Source: an uncultured Oscillospiraceae bacterium
GTDB lineage: Bacteria > Bacillota > Clostridia > Oscillospirales > Ruminococcaceae
Assembly: GCA_910587135.1 (NCBI GenBank)
Contig: CAJULF010000074.1
Location: 1 to 11,181 of the forward strand
Direction of reading: 5' to 3'
DNA: 11,181 nt
Shown: positions 5,829 to 11,181 of the stretch, piece by piece
Layout of the letters: the number at the start of each line of letters is the position of its first letter
How positions within the stretch are numbered: the first letter of the stretch is position 1
The notes under the pieces: model-generated
Told to the model about the DNA's origin: nothing
Databases searched by the model: none
The model's input: the letters and a program-made list of their open reading frames with translations, nothing else
Made by a program: the position numbers and the translations under genes

Positions 5829-7112
5829 GTGATTTGCGCACGCTGCGGAAGAGCATTTGACGAAACAAAACAGGACTACTGCGGCTTCTGCAAGACTGTG
5901 CACGCGCCCAACGGCGAGGCAGTGCGGGATATCAAGGGCATACTCCGTTATATTTCGGGCAGATTCGGGGCGGAAACGCTGCTGGACAGGCGGCGTACCG
6001 ACGCGCTCATCGCAGATATTTTCCCCAAGGAGCAGTCGGCAAGGCGGCTTATCTATGTCGCACTGTACGATGGCTGCGCCCAAAAGCTGTACGCAGTGAG
6101 GGAAAAGCCCTTTGAGGTGCGCTGTGCGGCAGCTGCCCGCTGTGTTAAGTCTATGCGCGACGAGATAGGTCTAAAGGGTCGGATAGCCGCGGAGGCTGTC
6201 GAGGCGGTGGGCGGCGCTATGGGCTGTGAGGTGGCTTTCAAAAAATCGGAGAAGCTCCCTGCCGCCGCTACCGAAAGCGCAAAGAATATCACCGACGCGG
6301 CGGAGCAATACTCTCTCGGTCGGCATTTTGACCGCCTGCGCGACTATGAAAAGGCGCTGTATTGGTTCGAGCAGTCCGCGCTTCAGGATTACGGAGAGGC
6401 TCAATACTACATGGGCAGCTATCGGCTGGAGGGCAGGGGCGGCGCACAGAACACGGAACAGGCTCGCGAGTGGTTTTTGCGCGGCGCGGAGAACGGCATT
6501 GCCGACGCGGAGTATATGGCGGGGTATTTCTGCGCGGAGGGCATAGCCTGCGAGATAGACGAAAACGCTGCTTTTGAGCATTTTATGAAAGCCGCTTCCG
6601 CGGGTTCTGCGGAGGCGATAAACGCTATAATTATGTGCTATGAGAACGGCATTCATGTGGAAAAGAATCCGTCTATTGCCGAAAAATGGCGTAAATTTGC
6701 GGAAAACGGAACTCCCGTTGATCTTTTATCCGAAGCGGAGGCGCATCAGCCAACCCCCGACGACGGCGAGGAGCTTTATCAGAGCGCGCGCCGCTGTCTT
6801 GCGGACAAGGATATGGATGGGGCGGCGATGTTCTACCGCCGCGCCGCCGAGATAGGTCACCCGCGCGCCCAGTGCAGCTACGGAAAGTGCCTTTATCTGG
6901 GCAGCGGTGTGGAAAAGAATACCGCCGAAGCGTTTCGGTGGTTCAAGATGGCGGCGGAGAAAAATCTCGATATAGCCCAGTACAATCTTGGGGTAATGTA
7001 TCTTAAGGGAGTTCATGTGGAAAAGGACTTGTCCCTTGCGCGGCATTATTTTACACTTGCCGCGGATAACGGACACGCCGAGGCTGCTAAGATATTGAAA
7101 AAGTTGAAATAA
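5829..7112 (+). CDS. Zinc-ribbon protein with Sel1-like (TPR-type) repeats
   Basis: The protein has 427 residues and starts at GTG (5829-5831), with GGGGG 8 nt upstream. A short N-terminal zinc ribbon uses C3-x2-C6 and C18-x2-C21. Residues about 25-155 form a helical region I cannot assign. Sel1-like repeats follow in two blocks, about 157-295 and 311-427, recognisable by A-x-x-W/Y-F-x-x-A-A-x-x-G and by Y-x-x-G-x-G-V-x-K-N stretches such as YLGSGVEKNTAEAFRWFKMAAE. There is no signal peptide or membrane segment, so it is cytoplasmic. Sel1 repeats are protein-protein scaffolds common in signalling. The gene has its own promoter, and the next genes on the strand are a TerY-C-like zinc protein and a kinase beyond a repeat array, so an adaptor role in that pathway is plausible but unproven. 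Confidence 0.8.
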   Translation: MICARCGRAFDETKQDYCGFCKTVHAPNGEAVRDIKGILRYISGRFGAETLLDRRRTDALIADIFPKEQSARRLIYVALYDGCAQKLYAVREKPFEVRCAAAARCVKSMRDEIGLKGRIAAEAVEAVGGAMGCEVAFKKSEKLPAAATESAKNITDAAEQYSLGRHFDRLRDYEKALYWFEQSALQDYGEAQYYMGSYRLEGRGGAQNTEQAREWFLRGAENGIADAEYMAGYFCAEGIACEIDENAAFEHFMKAASAGSAEAINAIIMCYENGIHVEKNPSIAEKWRKFAENGTPVDLLSEAEAHQPTPDDGEELYQSARRCLADKDMDGAAMFYRRAAEIGHPRAQCSYGKCLYLGSGVEKNTAEAFRWFKMAAEKNLDIAQYNLGVMYLKGVHVEKDLSLARHYFTLAADNGHAEAAKILKKLK

Positions 7113-7167
7113 TGATTTGACGGGCAGAGTGGTCGGGGGAGAGCGACATGGGAATACTTGAAATCCG

Positions 7168-7391
7168 GCGCTTAAAGCAAAGAACCACTGACCGCCCACG
7201 CATGAATTTTCCGCAATCATCCGTGAAAGCGGAGTGAAGCGTAGCGGAACGGAGCTTTCGCGGAGAGATAGCGCACACGTCACGCAGTGACGTGTGCGGC
7301 GGTGCGGAAAATTCTTTTAAATCATTAGCTTCAGGTCAACATAGCTTAAAAGCATTACGACCCCAAGCCACACAAAAACAAAGCGTTCAAG
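7168..7391. repeat. 225-bp tandem repeat, unit A
   Basis: This is the first of nearly three direct repeats with an exact 225-bp period, differing from unit B at about ten positions. It contains a 111-nt core (7204-7314) closed by perfect 11-bp arms, GAATTTTCCGC and GCGGAAAATTC. Inside are a 10-bp stem (7221-7230 with 7254-7263, one G-T pair) and a 12-bp perfect hairpin (7272-7283 with 7287-7298, loop GCA). The second half is AT-richer and unstructured. No T-run marks a terminator. Confidence 0.9.
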
Positions 7392-7616
7392 GGCGCTTAA
7401 AGCAGAGAACCACTGACCGCCCACGCATGAATTTTCCGCAATCATCCGTGAAAGCGGAGTGAAGCGCAGCGGAACGGAGCTTTCGCGGAGAGATAGCGCA
7501 AACGTCACACAGTGACATTTGCGGCGGCGTGGAAAATTCTTTTAAATCATTAGCTTCAGGTCAACATAGCCTAAAAGCATTACGACCCCAAGCCACACAA
7601 AAACAAAGTGTTCAAG
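7392..7616. repeat. 225-bp tandem repeat, unit B
   Basis: The core lies at 7429-7539. The outer arms remain paired, with one G-T wobble on the plus strand. In the inner hairpin one C-G pair of unit A has become A-T on both arms, and another position is C opposite A, which reads as a G-U wobble on the minus strand. Confidence 0.9.
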
Positions 7617-7830
7617 GGCGCTTAAAGTAAAGAACCACAGACCGCCCACGCATGAATTTTCCGCAATCATCCGTGAAAGCGGAGTGAAGCGCAGCGGAAC
7701 GGAGCTTTCGCGGAGAGATAGCGCAAACGTCACACAGTGACATTTGAGGCGGCGTGGAAAATTCTTTTAAATCATTAGCCTTAGGTCAACGTAGCTTAAA
7801 AGCATTACAGCCCCAAACCGCACAACAAAA
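7617..7830. repeat. 225-bp tandem repeat, unit C (3'-truncated)
   Basis: The core lies at 7654-7764 and is nearly identical to that of unit B. Similarity fades after the CCCCAAACCGCACA stretch, about 35 bases before the next gene. Most differences from unit B lie outside the core (for example TTAGCCTTAGG for TTAGCTTCAGG). Together with units A and B this accounts for almost all of the 753-base gap between genes; I see no convincing promoter in it. Confidence 0.85.
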
Positions 7831-7865
7831 CGCGCGGGGGAGCATTAAAATCAGGAGGATAAATT

Positions 7866-8216
7866 ATGAAGGCAGCAGTAATATTAACGAAATGCCGTCA
7901 GACTCACGAACTTTTCGGTATTCGTTCCGAGCAGCGCGAGGACGGTGCGTGGTACGCCACATGGGCGTTCAAGGTAAGCGAAAGAACCGCGGGGCGTGAG
8001 AAATTCGGCGATACCGAAATAAGCGGAAACGTCTATGTGACTACCGAATATCCCTCCTGCCCCTACTGCGAGGCAAAGGGCTTTTTCCAATGCAGCGAGT
8101 GCGGAAAGACCACCTGCTGGGACGGCGAGGACGAAACGGTGTGCGAGTGGTGCGGCAACGCCGCCGAAACCTCTGCGGAGGAGAGCTTCGAGTCACTTTC
8201 GGGAGGCGGCTTCTGA
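7866..8216 (+). CDS. Stand-alone TerY-C-like zinc-binding protein
   Basis: The protein has 116 residues, with AGGAGG 8 nt before the ATG. The C-terminal half carries C65-x2-C68, C76-x2-C79, C84-W85 and C93-x2-C96, in the order CPYC...CSECGKTTCW...CEWCG. This is the arrangement of the TerY-C metal-binding domain, normally fused behind a vWA domain in TerY proteins of tellurite-resistance-type stress systems. C10 and H14 may complete the zinc sites. Here no vWA domain precedes it: the first 60 residues are a compact beta-rich part (AWYATWAFKV). The tail is acidic and Ser/Gly-rich. Its stop overlaps the kinase start by one base (TGATG), so the two are translationally coupled and probably act together. 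The domain name rests on motif memory; the zinc-binding nature is clear. Confidence 0.75.
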   Translation: MKAAVILTKCRQTHELFGIRSEQREDGAWYATWAFKVSERTAGREKFGDTEISGNVYVTTEYPSCPYCEAKGFFQCSECGKTTCWDGEDETVCEWCGNAAETSAEESFESLSGGGF

Positions 8217-9487
8217 TGCTTAAAATTGGCGACAGGATACCGCTGGAGCTTGGCGGCGCGGCAAAGATAACCGCGGTTCTCGGCTCGGGAGGTCAGGGTA
8301 CAGTCTACCGCGCGGAGTTCGCGGGGAAGGAGTATGCCCTTAAAATGTACTTTCCGAATAAGCTCAAGCGTCCCGAACTTTTTCGCGACAATCTCGCGCG
8401 GCTTACCGAGGAGGGCGTGGCGGACGAGGCGTTCCTTATGCCCAAGCTGCTTACCGCTAAATGTGATGGCAGCTTTGGTTTTTTGATGGAGCTTATCCCT
8501 GAGGAGTATAAGCCGTTTTCCGATGTTCTGAACGCGCGTGTAAGATTTTCGGGACTGTATTCGGTGGTAAATTCCGCTATAAGGATAACTTCCGCGTTCC
8601 GTACGCTTCACAACAGCGGAAAAAGCTATCAGGACCTGAACGACGGCGGTTTTTTTATCCGCCCTTCCGACGGCGATGTGCTGATATGCGACTGCGACAA
8701 TATCGCTCCCTACGGAGAACACCTCGGGATAGCGGGCAAGCCAGGGTATATGGCGCCTGAGATAGTCCGCGGAGAAAAAGCCCCCGATAAACTCACCGAC
8801 CGTTATTCGCTGGCGGTGGTGCTGTTCAGGCTTCTTTTGAGAGGAGATCCTCTTGAGGGGAGCAAAGTGCTGAAAAGCGTCTGCCTTACCGAGGAAGCCG
8901 AGCGCCGCCATTACGGATTTGAACCGATGTTCGTGTACGACCCCAATAATGACAGCAATCGTCCCGTACGCGGAGTACACAATAATATAATAAAATTCTG
9001 GAGGATAATGCCCGATTATATCCGCGATGCCTTTACCTTTTCGTTTACCGCGGGTATCGAGCAGCCGCAGAAGCGGCTCATCGAAAAGCAGTGGCTGGAT
9101 CTGCTGACCCGTTTAAGAGGCGATATAACCGCCTGCTCCTGCGGGAGTCAGAGTTTTCTCTCCACAAGCGAAAAGGACGATGAGGGAAAGATCATATGCC
9201 CTTGCGGACAACATTATCCCAAGCCCGTCACGCTGAACGGCGCAAAGCAGAGCATATTGCTTTTTGACGGCGCAAAGCTGTTTGATGACAGGCTGAGTGT
9301 GACCGCCGAGGTCGTGCGCAACAAAAACAATCCGGGATTATGGGGACTTAAAAATCTTTCCGATGCCGAATGGCGCTGCACCCTGCCAAACGGAACGGAA
9401 AAGACTATACCGCGTGAAGGTGCGGCTCCTATTTTTGTGGGAACATCGGTTATAATGGGTGAATCAAAATTTAAAATGGAGGACTGA
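8216..9487 (+). CDS. Divergent Ser/Thr protein kinase of the TerY-P-triad type with C-terminal zinc ribbon
   Basis: The protein is 423 residues from the ATG at 8216, which has GGAGG 9 nt upstream and overlaps the preceding stop. The upstream in-frame extension lies inside the previous gene and is rejected. Kinase features are a glycine loop GSGGQGTVY (23-31), Lys43 in ALK, the catalytic-loop aspartate D140 in SYQDLNDGG, the metal-binding segment ICDCDN (157-162) in place of DFG, APE (180-182) and the helix-F aspartate D195. The catalytic loop lacks the usual K and N. A C-x-C/C-x-C zinc ribbon follows (C307, C309, C328, C330), then a beta-rich tail containing NPGLWGLKNLSDAEW that may be FHA-like. 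No signal peptide or membrane helix is seen, so it is cytoplasmic. The YQDLNDG and DxDN style is what I associate with kinases of TerY/PP2C/kinase triads. It lies 2 nt before a cellulase gene. Confidence 0.85.
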   Translation: MLKIGDRIPLELGGAAKITAVLGSGGQGTVYRAEFAGKEYALKMYFPNKLKRPELFRDNLARLTEEGVADEAFLMPKLLTAKCDGSFGFLMELIPEEYKPFSDVLNARVRFSGLYSVVNSAIRITSAFRTLHNSGKSYQDLNDGGFFIRPSDGDVLICDCDNIAPYGEHLGIAGKPGYMAPEIVRGEKAPDKLTDRYSLAVVLFRLLLRGDPLEGSKVLKSVCLTEEAERRHYGFEPMFVYDPNNDSNRPVRGVHNNIIKFWRIMPDYIRDAFTFSFTAGIEQPQKRLIEKQWLDLLTRLRGDITACSCGSQSFLSTSEKDDEGKIICPCGQHYPKPVTLNGAKQSILLFDGAKLFDDRLSVTAEVVRNKNNPGLWGLKNLSDAEWRCTLPNGTEKTIPREGAAPIFVGTSVIMGESKFKMED

Positions 9488-9489
9488 TT

Positions 9490-11073
9490 ATGAAGAAAAT
9501 GATTGACAAGATCCTTTCTGCCGCTCTTGCTTTGTCGTTATCCCTGACCGCCATCGCGCTGCCTTCCACGGCGGCTGAAGCGGATTTTGAGGACGCATAC
9601 GAAGCGGTGGAAAACATTACCGTTGGCTGGAATCTGGGCAACACGCTCGATCCCACAGGGGACTGGATAGACGATTCCAACGGCACAGCCCCTTATGAAA
9701 CAGCATGGGGCAATCCCGTAACCACAAAGGAAATGCTGACCGTTGTAAAAGATGCCGGCTTCAATGCCGTAAGAGTACCCGTGTCTTGGGCGCAGCATAT
9801 AGACGATGAGGGAAACATAGACAAGGAATGGCTCGACCGCGTAAACGAGGTCGTTGACTATGTAATATCCCAGGATATGTATTGCATTCTCAATACTCAC
9901 CATGAAAGGGAGTACTGGTTTAAAGCTTCCTCAAGCAGTTACAATACTTATGAAAAGAGCTTTGCGGCTCTTTGGGAGCAGATAGCGCGTCGTTTCCGCA
10001 ATTACGGCGAAAAGCTGATTTTTGAGGCGTATAACGAAATACGCGATGAGGCGGGAAACTGGACGGAGACCAACGACGCCGACGCTTACGACGCGGCGAA
10101 TAAGTTTAATCAGCTTTTTGTTGATACCGTGCGCCTAACGGGCGGAAGCAACGGTGTAAGAAATCTGATGGTTCAGACTTACTCCGCTGGCTGTTCGGGC
10201 ACTACGTTCAACCGCTTTGTTCTGCCGAGCGATACAGCCCGCAACCATATTATAATACAGGTACACAATTACGATCCCCAAACCTTTACCGACAAAACCA
10301 TAACATGGGCAACTCCTACCAAGGAATGGGGCTCTGATGCGGACAAGATGCAGTTTGACGAGCTTATGGAGAGTCTTAAGACGTTCTCTCGCGAAATGAA
10401 AGCGCCGATTGTCATCGGCGAATTCGGATCCATGGATCAGAACAACACGGCGGCGAGAGCAAGGCACGCGGGGTATTTTGTAAAGTCGGCTTACGAGCGC
10501 GGCATCAAGTGCTTTTTCTGGGACGACGGCGGAAATTACATACTGCTTGACAGAAAGGCGCTGAAATGGAAGTTTCCCGCTATCGTTGAGGAAATGATAA
10601 AGGCGGTTCCCGCTCCCACACCTTCCGAACCGCCTTTGCCCGAAAAGCCCGCGGTTACTGTTCCCGAGGAGATAATAAAGGCTTTTGGCGGAAAAGCGCT
10701 TGAAGTGGTCGAGCTAAGCGATATCAAGGAGATAGAATTTACCCTTGAAAGCGGCGATGTAAACAAGTTTGCTTCTCTTATGAAGTATGACAGCGCCGCG
10801 AAAAAGGCGGAATGCGTCGCGGTCAGGAAAATCGAGGGTACCGCATTTAAGATCACTCCCGAAACTGCAGGAAGCTACTTCCTCATTGTTGACAGCGAAA
10901 CAAAGCTGGCAGGAGATCTGACAAACGACGGAGTAATAAACGCTCTGGACGCGTCGGTGCTGCTGAAAAACATTTCCGCTCAGAAAGACAGTGGTTTCAA
11001 GGGCGATTTTAATGGCGACGGCAATGTCAACGCTATCGACGTTTCAGCAATACTTAAATATTCCGCGGCATAA
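9490..11073 (+). CDS. Secreted GH5 endoglucanase (GH5_4-like) with C-terminal type I dockerin
   Basis: The protein has 527 residues; GGAGG (9478-9482) lies 7 nt before the ATG. A signal peptide covers about residues 1-29. The GH5 barrel (about 33-373) shows GWNLGNTLD (46-54), ETAWGNP (70-76), RVPVSW (95-100), HH (137-138), the acid/base Glu183 in YNE, HNY (259-261), the nucleophile Glu311 in IGEFGS and W344. The pattern fits subfamily GH5_4, which cleaves cellulose, xyloglucan or mixed-linkage beta-glucan. A Pro-rich linker (374-392) leads to an unassigned beta-type module (about 393-472), then a type I dockerin with two calcium loops, D476-D487 and D506-D517. These would dock the enzyme on a scaffoldin outside the cell. 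It shares a transcript with the upstream kinase, which is unusual for a cellulosome gene. Confidence 0.95.
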   Translation: MKKMIDKILSAALALSLSLTAIALPSTAAEADFEDAYEAVENITVGWNLGNTLDPTGDWIDDSNGTAPYETAWGNPVTTKEMLTVVKDAGFNAVRVPVSWAQHIDDEGNIDKEWLDRVNEVVDYVISQDMYCILNTHHEREYWFKASSSSYNTYEKSFAALWEQIARRFRNYGEKLIFEAYNEIRDEAGNWTETNDADAYDAANKFNQLFVDTVRLTGGSNGVRNLMVQTYSAGCSGTTFNRFVLPSDTARNHIIIQVHNYDPQTFTDKTITWATPTKEWGSDADKMQFDELMESLKTFSREMKAPIVIGEFGSMDQNNTAARARHAGYFVKSAYERGIKCFFWDDGGNYILLDRKALKWKFPAIVEEMIKAVPAPTPSEPPLPEKPAVTVPEEIIKAFGGKALEVVELSDIKEIEFTLESGDVNKFASLMKYDSAAKKAECVAVRKIEGTAFKITPETAGSYFLIVDSETKLAGDLTNDGVINALDASVLLKNISAQKDSGFKGDFNGDGNVNAIDVSAILKYSAA

Positions 11074-11086
11074 ATCAAACAAATCA

Positions 11087-11111
11087 ACGGCAGCTCTTAA
11101 GGGGCTGCCGT
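11087..11111 (+). terminator. Hairpin after the cellulase gene, probable terminator
   Basis: ACGGCAGC (11087-11094) pairs with GCTGCCGT (11104-11111). Two more pairs (one G-T) extend the stem inward to a 5-nt loop. It begins 14 nt after the stop. The T-run is missing: CAGCTTGTAG of the dispersed repeat follows, so termination may be inefficient or may use the repeat. Confidence 0.5.
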
Positions 11112-11169
11112 CAGCTTGTAGAAGAGGCTTATTGACAACGCAATGTCGGCGCATGAAATTTCAAAAAGT
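11112..11169. repeat. Dispersed intergenic repeat, copy 2
   Basis: This is the second copy of the element at 4256-4312, with identical ends (12 and 16 bases) and a diverged middle. It abuts the hairpin after the cellulase gene. Confidence 0.7.
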
Positions 11170-11181
11170 ACACATTTGCCG

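Noticed and set aside
6726..7283. 185-residue minus-strand frame
   Set aside because: Shadow of the Sel1-repeat gene and of repeat unit A.
7317..7733. Repeated 63-residue minus-strand reading frames inside the tandem repeats
   Set aside because: The period is 225 bp, a multiple of three, so any open frame repeats itself. The starts are GTG codons inside the hairpin with no ribosome binding site, and a composition of this kind is expected of a shadow frame.
7744..7772. TTGAGG-17-TTAAAT as a promoter for the TerY-C gene
   Set aside because: The hexamers match poorly and lie in the repeat core; unit B has an equally weak version. It is not enough to call a promoter.
7168..7830. CRISPR array
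   Set aside because: Units are 225 bp and contiguous with no unique spacers, and no cas gene is nearby.
11087..11111. Textbook intrinsic terminator after the cellulase gene
   Set aside because: The stem is good but the T-run is missing, so it is kept only as a probable terminator at moderate confidence.

Overview
The window looks like chromosomal DNA of a cellulolytic, low- to mid-GC Gram-positive anaerobe, most likely a Ruminococcus-type member of the Oscillospiraceae/Clostridia. The evidence is a secreted GH5 cellulase ending in a type I dockerin, a clostridial-style ylxM-ffh-rpsP-khpA operon, consensus sigma-A promoters, strong GGAGG ribosome binding sites and a lipobox lipoprotein. The species assignment is inference.

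Left part (1-4163), minus strand. An AT-rich stretch (about 1-870) carries a small nucleotidyltransferase-fold protein with its own consensus promoter, next to an orphan reading frame (871-1086) that has lost its start. A housekeeping operon follows, read right to left from a perfect TTGACA-17-TATAAT promoter: ylxM, ffh, a two-helix membrane protein, rpsP and khpA, closed by an intrinsic terminator. A small ferredoxin-thioredoxin-reductase-like protein lies just beyond that terminator. The rimM-trmD-rplS genes that often follow rpsP are not there.

Middle (4127-5828). The region between the divergent ylxM and lipoprotein genes holds no convincing gene. It does hold a 14-bp perfect terminator hairpin with no obvious parent gene, one copy of a dispersed repeat, and two copies of an 18-bp sequence containing a palindrome; one of these overlaps the -35 of the lipoprotein promoter. 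The lipoprotein has an acidic linker and a calcium-loop-like motif.

Right part (5829-11181), plus strand. A zinc-ribbon/Sel1-repeat protein is followed by about 670 bp of 225-bp tandem repeats, each with a core that can fold into a three-stem structure. Then come three tightly packed genes: a stand-alone TerY-C-like zinc protein, a divergent Ser/Thr kinase of the type associated with TerY-P triads, and a dockerin-bearing GH5 cellulase that starts 2 nt after the kinase stop. The vWA and PP2C partners usual for such kinases are not in the window. A cytoplasmic zinc-protein/kinase signalling pair co-translated with a cellulosomal enzyme, preceded by an array of structured repeats, is the most unusual part of this window.
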